Source: Niveispirillum irakense DSM 11586 (GTDB lineage: Bacteria > Pseudomonadota > Alphaproteobacteria > Azospirillales > Azospirillaceae). From it: DNA of 64,000 nt. Location of the stretch: NCBI RefSeq assembly GCF_000429645.1, contig NZ_AUCG01000016.1:496001-560000 (forward strand), in the 5' to 3' direction. Made by a program: the position numbers and the translations under genes. Numbering within the stretch: the first letter of the stretch is position 1; the number at the start of each line of letters is the position of its first letter. A model generated the notes under the pieces. The model ran no database searches and was not told where the DNA came from. It saw only the letters and a list, made by a program, of their open reading frames with translations. Positions 1-9,896 of the stretch are shown piece by piece.

Positions 1-496
1 CCTTGGCCGCTGCCTGCCCGTACCAGTAAAGGGCGCGGCGCATATCCCCATCCGCCGGCGGGGTGCCGGAGGCAAAATGTTCGGCCAGCGCCATCTGCGC
101 TTCGACATCGCCCTGGCGGGCCTGTTGCTCCAGGTTGCGCACGCCCTGATCGGCATCGCGCGGCAGGGCCGGTGCTGCCAGGGTGCCCAGCGCCAGCCCC
201 GTGGCCGTCACCGCCGCCACCTGCCCCGCCACACTGGCCGGCGCAGAAGATTTGGGCGGCGCCACTTTTGATTTCGGCTTGGCTACCGGGGCGGGCTTCT
301 TCACCACCGGCTTCTTGACCGTGGGTTTCTGCACCACCGGTTTGGCCACGCTCGGCTTGGCCGGTGCTGTATTGGCCGCAGCCGGCAAAGTGGGCAACGG
401 CAGCGCCAGCAACAGGCTGGCAGCCAGAAGGGTGGCGCGGAAGCGGCGGGTGCCGGTGCCGGGCGAAGGGGACGGATTTATACGCTGCCGGCACAT
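1..496 (-). CDS. Sel1/TPR-like repeat protein, exported, 3' end outside window
   Basis: The reading frame starts at an ATG at 496 and runs off the left edge (165 codons visible). Residues about 17-40 form a hydrophobic, Ala/Leu-rich signal-like segment (RATLLAASLLLALPLPTLPA). A linker follows with repeated KPVV/KPTV/KKP units, then the start of a helical repeat (EQQARQGDVEAQMALAEHF...ALYWYGQAAAK), which fits a Sel1-like repeat. Sel1 proteins usually act as protein-protein interaction scaffolds, often periplasmic. I infer a periplasmic or envelope protein; partner and function cannot be told from this fragment. The gene points away from the tRNA and pheT. Confidence 0.75.
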   Translation of the reverse strand, partial: MCRQRINPSPSPGTGTRRFRATLLAASLLLALPLPTLPAAANTAPAKPSVAKPVVQKPTVKKPVVKKPAPVAKPKSKVAPPKSSAPASVAGQVAAVTATGLALGTLAAPALPRDADQGVRNLEQQARQGDVEAQMALAEHFASGTPPADGDMRRALYWYGQAAAK

Positions 497-612
497 CGCC
501 GGGCCTCCAACACAAGACCTTGGGGGTATATCGTCAGCCTAGCATGAAAGATTGTGGCGACCAGCCCCGGAAGCCCCCCATTCCCCGCATGATTTTTCCC
601 AATTCAGCACCA

Positions 613-641
613 TTGCAATGGCTGATCTTTTTGATTATGGT
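613..641 (+). promoter_or_regulatory. Candidate promoter of tRNA-Gln
   Basis: A -35-like TTGCAA (613-618) and a -10-like TATGGT (636-641) are separated by 17 bases and end 31 bases before the tRNA. The spacing is right but the hexamers are only partial matches, so this is tentative. Confidence 0.35.
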
Positions 642-672
642 GCGCGCCGCCCGCCAGTCGGGCCTATGATGC

Positions 673-747
673 TGGGGCGTCGCCAAGCGGTAAGGCAGCG
701 GTTTTTGGTACCGCCATGCGGAGGTTCGAATCCTCCCGCCCCAGCCA
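673..747 (+). tRNA. tRNA-Gln (anticodon UUG)
   Basis: The 75 bases fold as a complete cloverleaf with genomic CCA at 745-747. The acceptor arm TGGGGCG pairs with CGCCCCA. The anticodon stem GCGGT/ACCGC encloses the loop TTTTGGT, giving anticodon UUG, which reads CAA (glutamine). The T arm carries GGTTCGAATCC. The D arm GCCAAGCGGTAAGGC closely matches the tRNA-Gln of enterobacteria. It lies 190 bases upstream of pheT on the same strand, and no terminator is obvious between them. Confidence 0.97.
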
Positions 748-937
748 TCATCTCCCTCCCCTTCCAAAATCAACCTCCCTCTGCCACCCGTCCTTTCGCG
801 GGTGCTGGGCTGGCCTGCGTGTGTTTGCGCCGGGTCGGTCGTTGATCTGGCGGGATGATGCGGATATTGATGGCCCTCCGGCCGCCCGCGCTGGCTGGCC
901 GCGCCGCCCAAGATTCTAGAAAACGGTCTGCCTCCCC

Positions 938-3328
938 ATGAAGTTCACCCTCTCCTGGCTGAAGACGCATCTGGATACCGACGCCGATCTGGACCAGATC
1001 ACGGAAAAGCTGACCGCCCTTGGCCTGGAGGTTGAAGGGGTGGAAGACCGCGGCAAGGCGCTGGCACCCTTCCGCATCGCCCATGTCGTCTCGGCGGAAA
1101 AGCACCCCAATGCCGACAAGTTGCGCCTGTGCATGGTGGATACCGGTGCCGGCGAGCCGGTGCAGGTGGTCTGCGGCGCCCCCAATGCGCGCGCCGGCAT
1201 CAAGGTCGTGTTCGCCAGCCCCGGCGCGGTGATCCCGGTTTCCGGCGACACCCTGTCCATCGGCAGCATCCGCGGCGTGGAAAGCCGCGGCATGATGTGT
1301 TCGGAACGCGAATTGCTGTTGTCGGACGAACATAATGGCATCATCGAACTGCCGGACGATGCCCCCATTGGCGGTTCCTTCGCCGATTGGCGCGGCCTGT
1401 CCGACCCGGTGATCGAGATCGCCCTGACGCCCGACCGGGTGGATTGCGCCGGCGTGCACGGCATTGCCCGCGACCTGGCAGCCGCCGGCCTGGGCACGCT
1501 GAAGCCGCTGCCGGCCACGCCCGTCGCCCCCGGCTTCGATAGCCCGTTGACGGTGAACCTGTCCCACCCCGGCTGCCCGCAGATCGCCTTCCGCCTGATC
1601 CGCGGCGTGAAGAACGGCCCCAGCCCGAAATGGCTGGCCGACCGGCTGCTGTCCGTGGGCCTGCGCCCGATCAGCGCCCTGGTCGACATCACCAATTTCT
1701 TCAGCCTGGACCAGTGCCGGCCGCTGCATGTGTTCGACGCCGCCAAGCTGACCGGCGCCATCACCCTTAAGCCGACGGGTGAAGGCGATACGCTGCTGGC
1801 CCTGAACGGCAAGGAATATTCCACGCCCGCCGGCCTGATTGGCATCTATGACGATGCCGCCATGATCAGCCTGGCCGGCGTGATGGGCGGTGAGAAGACG
1901 GGCGCTGATGCCGACACCACGGATGTGGTGCTGGAAGTGGCGACCTTTGAGCCGGTGCGCATCGCCGAGGCTGGCCGCGCCCTGCAGATCGACAGCGATG
2001 CCCGCTACCGGTTTGAGCGCGGGGTGGACCCGGCCAACCTGACCGATAGCGTGGAACGCGCCACCGCCCTGATCCTGGAACTGTGCGGCGGCACCGCCGG
2101 CAGCATCACGCTGGCCGGGGCCGAGCCGGCATGGCAGCGCACCCTCACCCTGCGTCCGGCCCGCGTGGCCGCCTTGGGTGGGGTGGATGTGCCGGTTGCC
2201 GAACAGCGCCGCATCCTGGAAACCCTGGGCTTCACCGTCACGGAGGCCGACGGGCTGCTGTCCTGCACCGTGCCGTCCTGGCGCCGCGATGTAGAGGGCG
2301 AAGCCGATCTGGTGGAAGAGGTGCTGCGCGTCCATGGGTTCGACAAGATCCCGGCAACCTCCCTGCCGCGGGACGAGGGTATCACCAAGCCGGGCCTGAC
2401 CGCCGGGCAGCGCCGTGTCGGCATTGCCCGCCGCGCTGCCGCATCGCGCGGGCTGCTGGAAGCCGTCACCTGGTCCTTCATCGACCCCAAGGTCGCCGCC
2501 CTGTTCGATGGCGACAAGCCGGAACTGCGGCTGGTCAACCCGATCAGTGCCGATCTGGCCGTGATGCGCCCCAGCATCCTTTCCACCCTGGTCGCCGCCA
2601 TCGGGCGCAATGCCGCCAAGGGCTTCCCCGATGTCGCCCTGTTCGAGGCCGGGGCCGCCTTCCGCGATGGCAGCGAGAAGGGCCAGGACATGGTGCTGGC
2701 CGGCGTGCGCGCCGGGGCCGCCGTGCCGCGCAACTGGGCCAAGGGTGAACGCGCCGTCGATGCGTTCGACGCCAAGGCCGATGCCATCGCCATCCTGGAA
2801 GCCGCCGGCGCCCCGGTCACCAACCTGAGCGTCACCCGCGACGCACCCGGCTGGTACCATCCCGGTCGTTCCGGCGCCCTGCGCCTGGGCCCCACCGTGC
2901 TGGGCCGCTTCGGGGAACTGCACCCGTCGCTGCTGGAAGCGATGGATGTGGAAGGCCCGGTCGTGGCGTTTGAGCTGTTCCTGGATGCCATCCCGGCACC
3001 GAAGAAGAAGGGCGGCACCGCCAAGCCGCTGCTGGTCCTGTCGCCCCTGCAGCCGGTGCAGCGCGATTTCGCCTTCCTGGTGCCGTCCGCTACCGAGTCG
3101 GACAAGCTGGTCAAGGCCGCGAAGGGTGCGGACAAGGTGCTGATCACCGATGTCAGCCTGTTTGACATCTATGAAGGCAAGGGCGTGGAACCGGGCTTCA
3201 AATCCGTGGCGTTGACGGTCACCCTGCAGCCCCAGGACAAGACCCTGACCGACGCGGAGATCGAGGCTGTGGCCGCCAAGGTGGTGGCTGCCGTCGCCAA
3301 GGCAACCGGCGCATCCCTGCGCGGCTGA
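938..3328 (+). CDS. pheT: Phenylalanine--tRNA ligase beta subunit
   Basis: This 796-residue protein has the length and layout of bacterial PheT. The N-terminus is MKFTLSWLKTHL. A tRNA-binding (EMAP-like) domain spans about residues 40-150, a B3/B4 editing region about 210-365, and a B5 region about 400-470. The catalytic-core-like domain follows, and a C-terminal ferredoxin-fold anticodon-binding domain (PLQPVQRDFAFLVP...) covers about 700-796. PheT pairs with the catalytic alpha subunit PheS as an (alpha-beta)2 enzyme that charges tRNA-Phe. Usually pheS lies directly upstream; here the upstream neighbour is tRNA-Gln and no pheS is seen in the window, so the alpha subunit must be encoded elsewhere. 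The frame starts at ATG 938. A strong terminator follows at 3361. Confidence 0.97.
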   Translation: MKFTLSWLKTHLDTDADLDQITEKLTALGLEVEGVEDRGKALAPFRIAHVVSAEKHPNADKLRLCMVDTGAGEPVQVVCGAPNARAGIKVVFASPGAVIPVSGDTLSIGSIRGVESRGMMCSERELLLSDEHNGIIELPDDAPIGGSFADWRGLSDPVIEIALTPDRVDCAGVHGIARDLAAAGLGTLKPLPATPVAPGFDSPLTVNLSHPGCPQIAFRLIRGVKNGPSPKWLADRLLSVGLRPISALVDITNFFSLDQCRPLHVFDAAKLTGAITLKPTGEGDTLLALNGKEYSTPAGLIGIYDDAAMISLAGVMGGEKTGADADTTDVVLEVATFEPVRIAEAGRALQIDSDARYRFERGVDPANLTDSVERATALILELCGGTAGSITLAGAEPAWQRTLTLRPARVAALGGVDVPVAEQRRILETLGFTVTEADGLLSCTVPSWRRDVEGEADLVEEVLRVHGFDKIPATSLPRDEGITKPGLTAGQRRVGIARRAAASRGLLEAVTWSFIDPKVAALFDGDKPELRLVNPISADLAVMRPSILSTLVAAIGRNAAKGFPDVALFEAGAAFRDGSEKGQDMVLAGVRAGAAVPRNWAKGERAVDAFDAKADAIAILEAAGAPVTNLSVTRDAPGWYHPGRSGALRLGPTVLGRFGELHPSLLEAMDVEGPVVAFELFLDAIPAPKKKGGTAKPLLVLSPLQPVQRDFAFLVPSATESDKLVKAAKGADKVLITDVSLFDIYEGKGVEPGFKSVALTVTLQPQDKTLTDAEIEAVAAKVVAAVAKATGASLRG

Positions 3329-3360
3329 TCGCCTCTCCACACCAGTATCGCTGCTGATTG

Positions 3361-3393
3361 AAGGGCGCCTGCCAACCGGCAGGCGCCCTTTTT
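3361..3393 (+). terminator. Rho-independent terminator after pheT
   Basis: GGGCGCCTGCC, loop AACC, GGCAGGCGCCC followed by a T run. The 11-base-pair GC stem sits about 35 bases after the pheT stop codon. Confidence 0.9.
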
Positions 3394-3479
3394 CCGTATC
3401 CGGCGGTTGCCGCAGGCACCTGACGCAGTGGAAATCCTCACCTGCCCTGGACGGAAAGTAAGTGGAAATCCATTCATGC

Positions 3480-3718
3480 TGCGCGCGATGGATACTTATA
3501 ATTTCATTTGAAACAATTCTTCACTGTGATGATTTTCGTTTGATTGGCAATTGACCATCAACCATATCAAAATTCTTACTGATATTTTCAAGATCAACTA
3601 CGTAATATGGATAAGTATTCTTTAACAAATTCTCGGAAAAGACATATAAATATACCATCTTCTACATGTAACATGATTTCCACATACATAAATTTATTAA
3701 AAAATCCTCTTCAGCTCC
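3480..3718. other. AT-rich intergenic block upstream of the chemoreceptor
   Basis: About 240 bases are far richer in A and T than the surroundings, with no credible ORF. Short AT-rich hexamers are too numerous to pick a promoter. The block sits directly before the chemoreceptor gene and probably holds its promoter. It could also be a remnant of transferred DNA or a binding region for a nucleoid protein. Confidence 0.5.
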
Positions 3719-3818
3719 CTTGGCTCCCTTTGGAGAATCACGCAAGATAGCCTTCAAAAAGAAAGCGTGTTTCCAGTCCATGCGGGGCAAGGGAACGCCG
3801 GAGAACCGGGGAGGTGAA

Positions 3819-5504
3819 ATGCGCGCCTTGAAGAATCTGCCCATCGTCTGGAAGCTGGTGCTGCCTTTGCTGCTGATGGGACTGCTCACCATCGGCACTT
3901 CGCTTTACGCCCTGTCACAGATGCGCGGCGTCGGCAGCCATTTTCAAAACATGCTGGGCCGGTCGGAATCCAGCAAATCCATCCTGCGTGCCAGCGAAGC
4001 CGCCACCGATCTCGGCCGCCTGGGTTATATGATGGCGGCGGAAAGCGACAGCTTCATCCTGGAAAGCATGAAGGATGAGTTGGCGCTGAAACGTGAGCAG
4101 TTGCTGACCCATCTGGCTGAGGTGGAAAAACTGCTGCCGGAGCGCAAACCCGATATTGATCTGGCCCGCCAGGATACGGCCCGGATGATGGATATTGTGG
4201 AACAGGCCCGCCGGCTGGCGCTGGACGACAAGGGTGACCAGGCCGCCGCCGTGCTGGTTGATCGTTTCGATATCAAACTGACTGACCTGCTGGACCGGCT
4301 GGCCGTGACCACCGAGGATGTGCAGGAGGCCATGGATGCGGGCAAGCAGGAGGCGGAAGCCCAGTTTGACCGCGCCCTGGCCGTGACATTGGCCGGGGGC
4401 CTGTCCGGTACGCTGCTGGTCTTGGCCCTGGGGATCGCCATGGGCATGATGGGCATTTCCCGGCCGCTTCAACGCATTGTCGCCAGCATGACCCGGCTGG
4501 CCGATGGCGATCTGGATGTCGCCCTGCCCGCCGCTGACCGGCGGGACGAGATTGGCGCCACCGCCAAGGCCCTGGGCATCTTCCAGCGCAATATGCGCGA
4601 TGCCGCACGGATACAGGCCGAACAGGCGCAGATGGAAGAGCGGGTGGAAGCGGAAAAGCAGGCCCAGCTTGCCCGTCTGGCCGATGAGTTCCAGGCCGGG
4701 ATGCAGGCCGTGGTGGCCACTGTGGGCGGAGCGGCGGGCCGCATGCGGGGCACCGCCCAAGGGCTGGCCGGGGTAGCGGACCAGACCAACCGCCAGTCGG
4801 AGAAGGTGGCCAGTGCCGCCGAACAGGCGGCGGAGAATGTGGGCACCGTCGCCGCCGCCGCCGAGCAGCTTTCCGCCTCCATCAACGAAATCGGCCGCCG
4901 GGTGACGGAAAGTGCCGGGATTGCCGATGAGGCTGTTGCAGAGGCGGAACGATCCAATGCCACCGTGGCCGGGCTGGTCGACGCCGCCCAGCGTATTGGC
5001 GAGGTGGTTCGCATGATCAGCGATATTGCCAGCCAGACCAACCTTTTGGCCCTGAACGCCACGATTGAGGCGGCGCGCGCCGGAGAGGCCGGCAAGGGCT
5101 TTGCCGTTGTGGCATCGGAAGTGAAGGCGCTGGCGACCCAGACAGCCAAGGCGACAGAAGAAATCGGCAGCCAGATCGCCGCCATGCAGGCCGCCGCCGG
5201 CAGTGCGGCCCATGCGATCCACGGGGTCAGCGGCACCATCGGGCGCATCAACGGCATCGTCGCCACCATCGCCACGGCGGTAGAGCAGCAGGGGGCGGCC
5301 ACGCGGGAAATCGCCCATTCCGTCAGTCAGGCGGCAACAGGCACCCAGAATGTCAGCGCCACCATCACCGATGTCACCCGCGCTGCGGCCGAAACCGGGG
5401 TGATGGCCGAGGATGTTCTGTCCGCCGCCGATGAACTGGTGGGGGAATCAGACGCCCTGTCCCGTCAGGTGGAACAGTTCGTCGCCCGGGTCCGCACCGG
5501 CTGA
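3819..5504 (+). CDS. Methyl-accepting chemotaxis protein
   Basis: This 561-residue transducer has a first membrane helix at about residues 8-28, a periplasmic helical sensor region of about 160 residues, a second membrane helix near 190-212, and a HAMP domain ([21 protein letters not shown]). A long cytoplasmic signalling domain follows. Its hairpin tip [20 protein letters not shown]...[18 protein letters not shown] binds CheA and CheW. It would sense a ligand outside the membrane and control CheA; the ligand is unknown. The start at 3819 is chosen because GGGAGGTGAA precedes it; the frame is open upstream to 3720 but codes for no recognisable sequence. No che genes lie nearby, so it is an orphan receptor. 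Confidence 0.95.
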   Translation: MRALKNLPIVWKLVLPLLLMGLLTIGTSLYALSQMRGVGSHFQNMLGRSESSKSILRASEAATDLGRLGYMMAAESDSFILESMKDELALKREQLLTHLAEVEKLLPERKPDIDLARQDTARMMDIVEQARRLALDDKGDQAAAVLVDRFDIKLTDLLDRLAVTTEDVQEAMDAGKQEAEAQFDRALAVTLAGGLSGTLLVLALGIAMGMMGISRPLQRIVASMTRLADGDLDVALPAADRRDEIGATAKALGIFQRNMRDAARIQAEQAQMEERVEAEKQAQLARLADEFQAGMQAVVATVGGAAGRMRGTAQGLAGVADQTNRQSEKVASAAEQAAENVGTVAAAAEQLSASINEIGRRVTESAGIADEAVAEAERSNATVAGLVDAAQRIGEVVRMISDIASQTNLLALNATIEAARAGEAGKGFAVVASEVKALATQTAKATEEIGSQIAAMQAAAGSAAHAIHGVSGTIGRINGIVATIATAVEQQGAATREIAHSVSQAATGTQNVSATITDVTRAAAETGVMAEDVLSAADELVGESDALSRQVEQFVARVRTG

Positions 5505-5512
5505 GGGCGAGG

Positions 5513-5540
5513 AAAAAAAGGGGGGCCGTCACCGCCCCCC
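5513..5540 (-). terminator. Terminator of the histidine operon
   Basis: Read on the minus strand, a G6 arm and a C6 arm enclose a short loop and are followed by TTTTTTT, just after the HIT gene. On the plus strand the chemoreceptor lacks a T run here. Confidence 0.8.
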
Positions 5541-5546
5541 GGCCTG

Positions 5547-5903
5547 TCAGGCCAGCAGCGGGCCCAGCGGGCGGCCGCCGCAGATATGGATATGGAAGTG
5601 CGGCACTTCCTGATGGCTGTCCGGGCCATGATTGGCCAGCAGCCGATAGCCGCTATCATCCAGCCCAGCCTGGCGTGCCACCAGACCGGCGGCGCGGATG
5701 AAGCCGACAATCTCGTTCTCTGTTGCCTGGGCGCTGAAATCGGCGAAAGAGACGAAAGGCCCCTTGGGGATCACCAGGATATGGGTCGGCGTCTTCGGGT
5801 CGATATCGTGGAAGGCCAGCGCATACTGGTCTTCATAGACCTTCTTGCACGGTATCTCCCCACGCAGGATACGGGCGAAGATATTGTTGCGATCATAGAT
5901 CAA
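5547..5903 (-). CDS. HIT family nucleotide-binding hydrolase
   Basis: This 118-residue protein has the full HIT fold. It opens with YDRNNIFARILRGEIPCKKVYED and carries the signature HFHIHICGG, where the histidine triad is the nucleotidyl-binding site. Such proteins hydrolyse adenosine phosphoramidates or related nucleotides. The start at 5903 is a TTG: it has AAGGA eight bases upstream and gives the family's usual N-terminus. A longer frame reaches 6065 but overlaps hisE with unrelated sequence. The gene closes the histidine operon, 59 bases after hisE. As I recall, a HIT protein lies downstream of hisE in Azospirillum as well, so the linkage is old. Its role in histidine metabolism is not established. 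Confidence 0.92.
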   Translation of the reverse strand: MIYDRNNIFARILRGEIPCKKVYEDQYALAFHDIDPKTPTHILVIPKGPFVSFADFSAQATENEIVGFIRAAGLVARQAGLDDSGYRLLANHGPDSHQEVPHFHIHICGGRPLGPLLA

Positions 5904-5962
5904 GGTGCCGTTCCTTCCGCTTGCTCGTTCCCCGCGCGCCCCGTGCCGGTGTTCAGTCCGGT

Positions 5963-6325
5963 TCAGTCCGGCTTGCGGCTTTTCTTCTCGGCGATGCCGC
6001 TGATGCCGCGCCGTCCTTCCAGGATGGCATAAACCTGCGCCGGGTCCAGCCCGGCATCGGCCCACAGCACCAGCAGATGGTACAGCAGATCGGCCGATTC
6101 GGCCGCCAGCTTATCCTTGTCGCCGGCCATGGCCTCGATGACGGTTTCCACCGCCTCCTCGCCCACCTTCTGCGCAATCTTGGCCCGCCCGCGGGAGAAA
6201 AGCCGCGCGGTGTGGGAGCTTTCCGGATCACCGCCCTTGCGCGACAGCACGGTGCGGTAAAGCTCGTCCAGCACATGCCCCGCTGCCGGGGGCGTAGGGG
6301 CCGTCTTGTCCTTCTTGTCCGCCAT
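5963..6325 (-). CDS. hisE: Phosphoribosyl-ATP pyrophosphatase
   Basis: This 120-residue cytosolic enzyme catalyses the second step of histidine synthesis, cleaving phosphoribosyl-ATP to phosphoribosyl-AMP and pyrophosphate. The MazG-like helical motif is visible: [40 protein letters not shown], with the Glu/Asp residues that bind magnesium. The N-terminal extension [16 protein letters not shown] is polar and probably disordered. It is a stand-alone HisE; HisI is not in the window. It starts 15 bases after the hisF stop codon. Confidence 0.95.
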   Translation of the reverse strand: MADKKDKTAPTPPAAGHVLDELYRTVLSRKGGDPESSHTARLFSRGRAKIAQKVGEEAVETVIEAMAGDKDKLAAESADLLYHLLVLWADAGLDPAQVYAILEGRRGISGIAEKKSRKPD

Positions 6326-6340
6326 GGACCTGCCTTTGCG

Positions 6341-7114
6341 TTAGAGCCTGACCGGGATGCCGGCGGCGGCCATATGTTCCTTGGCCTGACGGATGGAATA
6401 GGTGCCGAAATGGAAGATGCTGGCGGCCAGCACGGCAGAGGCATGGCCCTGGGTCACGCCTTCCACCAGATGATCAAGCGTGCCCACACCGCCGGATGCG
6501 ATGACGGGGATGGGCACGGCATCGGCCACGGCACGGGTCAGTTCCAGGTTGAAACCCTGTTTGGTCCCGTCACGGTCCATGGAGGTGAGCAGGATTTCCC
6601 CCGCCCCATATTCGGCCATGCGCCGCGCCCAGGCGACCGCATCCAGGCCGGTACGGTTACGCCCGCCATGGGTGAAGATTTCCCAGCGCTTGGCCCCGTC
6701 CGGACCCGGCTCCACTTCCTTGGCGTCGATGGCGACGACAATGCATTGGGAGCCAAATTTCTGCGCGCCCTCGCGCACGAATTCGGGGCGGTGGACGGCG
6801 GCGGTATTGATCGACACCTTGTCCGCACCCGCCAGCAGCAGCTTGCGGATATCTTCCACCACGCGCACCCCGCCGCCCACGGTCAGCGGCATAAAGACCT
6901 GTTCCGCCGTGCGGCGGACCACGTCATAGATCGTGTCGCGATTGTCGGAACTGGCGGTGATGTCCAGAAAGGTCAGTTCGTCGGCGCCGGCGGCATCATA
7001 AAGGCGGGCCTGTTCCACCGGATCACCGGCATCCACCAGCCCGACGAAATTCACGCCCTTGACGACGCGGCCGTCCTTCACGTCCAGGCAGGGGATGATG
7101 CGCGCCTTCAGCAT
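6341..7114 (-). CDS. hisF: Imidazole glycerol phosphate synthase, cyclase subunit
   Basis: This 257-residue (beta-alpha)8 barrel starts [20 protein letters not shown]. Catalytic aspartates correspond to the D in CLDVKDG and the D in [14 protein letters not shown]. HisF uses ammonia channelled from HisH to convert PRFAR into imidazole glycerol phosphate and AICAR. Length and sequence are canonical. It lies 5 bases after the hisA stop and belongs to the same transcript. Confidence 0.97.
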   Translation of the reverse strand: MLKARIIPCLDVKDGRVVKGVNFVGLVDAGDPVEQARLYDAAGADELTFLDITASSDNRDTIYDVVRRTAEQVFMPLTVGGGVRVVEDIRKLLLAGADKVSINTAAVHRPEFVREGAQKFGSQCIVVAIDAKEVEPGPDGAKRWEIFTHGGRNRTGLDAVAWARRMAEYGAGEILLTSMDRDGTKQGFNLELTRAVADAVPIPVIASGGVGTLDHLVEGVTQGHASAVLAASIFHFGTYSIRQAKEHMAAAGIPVRL

Positions 7115-7119
7115 CCGCC

Positions 7120-7848
7120 TTACTCCCCGCGCAGCAGGGCCAGCGCCGCCGCCGGATCGATGCGCCCGTCATAGAGCGCGCGACCGGAAATCACGCCGAC
7201 GATGCCGGTATCTTCCACCTTCTTCAAGGCGGCCAGATCGGCAAGCGAGGACACACCGCCCGAGGCGATGACCGGGGTGGTCAGGTGGCTGGCCAGATCA
7301 GCCGTCGATTCCACATTCACGCCGCCCATGGCGCCATCACGGTTGATGTCGGTATAGATGATGGCGGCAACGCCGCAATCCTCGAACTTCAGCGCCAGAT
7401 CCAGGACACGCATATCGCTGCGCTCGGCCCAGCCTTCCACCGCGACATAACCGTCACGGGCATCAATGCCCACCACAACCTGATCGGGGAAGGCCTTGCA
7501 GGCCTCCTTCACCAGGGCCGGGTCCTTCAGGGCCACGGTGCCCAGGATGACGCGGGTGACGCCACGGGCCAGCCAGCCTTCAATCGTGGCCAGGTCACGG
7601 ATGCCGCCGCCAAGCTGCACCGGCAGCTTCACGCGCGACAGGATGGCATCCACCGCCTCGCCATTGACGGGGCGACCGGCGAAAGCGCCATTCAGATCGA
7701 CCAGATGCAGCCACTCATACCCCTGCGCGGCAAAGCTTTCCGCCTGGGCGGCCGGATCGGTATTGAAGATGGTCGCCTGTTCCATCTCACCGCGCAGCAG
7801 GCGCACGGCATTACCGTCCTTCAGGTCGATGGCAGGAAAAAGGATCAT
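7120..7848 (-). CDS. hisA: ProFAR isomerase (phosphoribosylformimino AICAR ribotide isomerase)
   Basis: This 242-residue half-barrel-duplicated isomerase starts [21 protein letters not shown], with the catalytic Asp in AIDLKDG and the second in [10 protein letters not shown]. It performs the Amadori rearrangement that makes PRFAR, the substrate of HisF-HisH. The true start is the ATG at 7848; the frame extends further upstream but that part overlaps the GNAT gene and is meaningless. HisA and HisF are paralogous barrels, and the two genes are adjacent as usual. Confidence 0.97.
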   Translation of the reverse strand: MILFPAIDLKDGNAVRLLRGEMEQATIFNTDPAAQAESFAAQGYEWLHLVDLNGAFAGRPVNGEAVDAILSRVKLPVQLGGGIRDLATIEGWLARGVTRVILGTVALKDPALVKEACKAFPDQVVVGIDARDGYVAVEGWAERSDMRVLDLALKFEDCGVAAIIYTDINRDGAMGGVNVESTADLASHLTTPVIASGGVSSLADLAALKKVEDTGIVGVISGRALYDGRIDPAAALALLRGE

Positions 7849-7852
7849 GGCG

Positions 7853-8428
7853 TCAGGCCCCCGCTTGCGGGGTGTCCTGCACCCCTTCTTCTTGCAAAAC
7901 TTTGTAATAAAAATGGCCGGCAATGCTGCGCCCGCGGGCGCGGGCATAATGGGGATGGGTGCCCCAGCGCACAAAGCCCATCCGCTCATACAGCCGGATG
8001 GCCGCGTGCTGGGTGTCGCGCACATCCAGGTTCAGAAGCTGGAACCCTTCTTTGCGCCCATGGTCGATCACCGCCTGGGTCAGCAACCGCGCCAACCCAT
8101 GGCCACGCGCCCAGGGCGCGACGAAAGAGGTGGTGAGGGTGCAGGCAAAGCTCTGCGCCTCATTATTGCGGGTCGGGCGCATCAGTTGCACGGAACCGGC
8201 GACGATCCCGTCCAGCCGGCCGATGAACAGCACCCGTTCCGGCACTGCCAGCACCCCGCCCCAATAACGCTCCATCACATCGCGGTCGGGCGGCGATACC
8301 CAGCCGAACCCGCCGCCATCCAGGATCGCCGCCTCTGTCGCGTCACACAGATCCAGCATGTCGATGCGGCGCAGTTCCGTCACCAACTCCACCGACGTTT
8401 CCGTCTTCGGGGGCAACAGCTCCGTCAT
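7853..8428 (-). CDS. GNAT family N-acetyltransferase inside the his operon
   Basis: This 191-residue protein shows the acetyl-CoA binding segment of GNAT enzymes ([28 protein letters not shown]) and the later [21 protein letters not shown]. The start at 8428 overlaps the hisH stop in an ATGA, so translation is probably coupled. Only 4 bases separate its stop from the hisA start. It has no known step in histidine synthesis; the substrate may be an amino acid, an aminated intermediate or a protein. I recall an uncharacterised ORF at the same place in the Azospirillum his cluster. Confidence 0.9.
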   Translation of the reverse strand: MTELLPPKTETSVELVTELRRIDMLDLCDATEAAILDGGGFGWVSPPDRDVMERYWGGVLAVPERVLFIGRLDGIVAGSVQLMRPTRNNEAQSFACTLTTSFVAPWARGHGLARLLTQAVIDHGRKEGFQLLNLDVRDTQHAAIRLYERMGFVRWGTHPHYARARGRSIAGHFYYKVLQEEGVQDTPQAGA

Positions 8429-9075
8429 GGCCGCCACCGCAGGAAATTGGCGATCAGGCTCAATCCCGCCTGCTGGCTTTTTTCCGGGTGGAACTGGGTG
8501 CCGATCATGTTGTCACGACCAACAATGGCGGTGAACGGCCCGCCATAGTCACATTCCGCCAGCACCGCCGCCGGATCGGCCGGGCGCATGGCATAGGAAT
8601 GGACGAAATAGACATGCGAACCGTTACCCAGCCCGGCCAGCACCGGATGGTCCGGCGCGTTCAGCCGCAACTCGTTCCAGCCCATATGCGGGATTTTCAG
8701 CGACGGGTCAGTCGGCGTCAGCGGCGACACCTCTGCATCCAGCCAGCCCAGGCCCGGATGGTCGCCATGTTCCCGGCCCACCTTGGCCATGAGCTGCATA
8801 CCGACACAGATGCCCAGGAAGGGCCGGCGATGCACGATCACCGCCTCATAAAGCGCCGACACCATGCCTGGCACGGCATCCAGCCCGGCGCGGCAATCCG
8901 CGAAGGCCCCCACGCCCGGCAGCACCACCCGGTCGGCCTTGCCGACATTCGCCGGATCGGCGGTGACATGGATTTCCATATCCAGACCGGCATCCAGCGC
9001 GGCACGTTCCAAAGCCTTGGCAGCGGAACGCAGATTGCCGGAGCCGTAATCGATGAGGGCGACGGTTTGGGTCAT
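8425..9075 (-). CDS. hisH: Imidazole glycerol phosphate synthase, glutaminase subunit
   Basis: This 216-residue class I glutamine amidotransferase carries the nucleophile Cys in [13 protein letters not shown] and the catalytic His and Glu in TQFHPEKSQ. It hydrolyses glutamine and passes ammonia to HisF. The start is the ATG at 9075 ([17 protein letters not shown]), with GAAGG about nine bases upstream; a TTG at 9084 is less likely. Its stop overlaps the start of the GNAT gene. Confidence 0.96.
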   Translation of the reverse strand: MTQTVALIDYGSGNLRSAAKALERAALDAGLDMEIHVTADPANVGKADRVVLPGVGAFADCRAGLDAVPGMVSALYEAVIVHRRPFLGICVGMQLMAKVGREHGDHPGLGWLDAEVSPLTPTDPSLKIPHMGWNELRLNAPDHPVLAGLGNGSHVYFVHSYAMRPADPAAVLAECDYGGPFTAIVGRDNMIGTQFHPEKSQQAGLSLIANFLRWRP

Positions 9076-9111
9076 GGCACGCAACCTTCGTCGAACGGGC
9101 AGAAGGGGAGG

Positions 9112-9744
9112 TTACAGCGAACCGCCCAGCACGCCCTTGGTGGAGGGCACGGCATCGGCCTTGCGCGGGTCGATCTCGATCGCGGCACGGAATGCGCGGG
9201 CCAGCGCCTTGTAGCAGCTCTCCACAATATGGTGATTATTCTCACCATAGAGGTTTTCGACATGCAGCGTGGCACCCGCCGCCTGGGCAAAGGCCTGGAA
9301 CCATTCCTTGAACAGTTCGGTATCCATGTCCCCCAGCTTGTCGCGGGTGAACTGGACCTTCCAGATCAGGTAGGGGCGGTTGGACATGTCGATGGCGACA
9401 CGGGTCAGCGTCTCGTCCATCGGGATCATCGCGTCGCCATAGCGCTGGATGCCGCGCCGGTCGCCCAGGGCCTTGGCCACCGCCTCGCCGATGGCAATGC
9501 CGCTATCTTCGGTCGTGTGGTGGAAATCGATATGCAGATCGCCTTCCGCCTCCACCTCCAGATCAATCAGGGAGTGGCGGGATAATTGTTCCAGCATATG
9601 GTCCAGGAAACCGACGCCGGTTGACACCTTGTAGATGCCGGTACCATCAAGGTTGACGGACACACGGATGCGGGTTTCCTTCGTCATGCGTTCCACAACG
9701 GCACGACGCGGGGCACGGGCGGGGGAGGCGGGATCGTTCGACAT
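9112..9744 (-). CDS. hisB: Imidazoleglycerol-phosphate dehydratase
   Basis: This 210-residue enzyme carries the two metal-binding signatures [12 protein letters not shown] and [19 protein letters not shown]. It dehydrates imidazole glycerol phosphate to imidazole acetol phosphate. It is the monofunctional form without the histidinol-phosphatase domain seen in enterobacteria, as usual for alphaproteobacteria. It is the first gene of the hisB-hisH-GNAT-hisA-hisF-hisE-HIT operon; its promoter must lie in the 152 bases shared with the divergent lipoprotein gene. I saw no his leader peptide there. Confidence 0.96.
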   Translation of the reverse strand: MSNDPASPARAPRRAVVERMTKETRIRVSVNLDGTGIYKVSTGVGFLDHMLEQLSRHSLIDLEVEAEGDLHIDFHHTTEDSGIAIGEAVAKALGDRRGIQRYGDAMIPMDETLTRVAIDMSNRPYLIWKVQFTRDKLGDMDTELFKEWFQAFAQAAGATLHVENLYGENNHHIVESCYKALARAFRAAIEIDPRKADAVPSTKGVLGGSL

Positions 9745-9896
9745 AGGGCTTTGGTATCAAGCACAAGCCCCGCTGTCACCAGACCTGATTGCAAGGCAGG
9801 ACAAAGGTTGGCGCGGCACGGGCTGGATTGCCACACCGATTTAATTGTATTTTGGCGCGATTGATCGCTTTACCAAACTGTCGGGGCGGGACTGAA

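Noticed and set aside
770-3340. Very long minus-strand ORF (856 codons) opposite pheT
   Set aside because: It is the antisense shadow of pheT: rich in Gly, His, Gln and Arg with no domain, while pheT is unmistakable.
3662-3898. 78-codon minus-strand ORF in the AT-rich block
   Set aside because: Overlaps the chemoreceptor start and has no ribosome-binding site or family.
9745-9896. Histidine leader peptide before hisB
   Set aside because: No short ORF with consecutive His codons was found on the minus strand.
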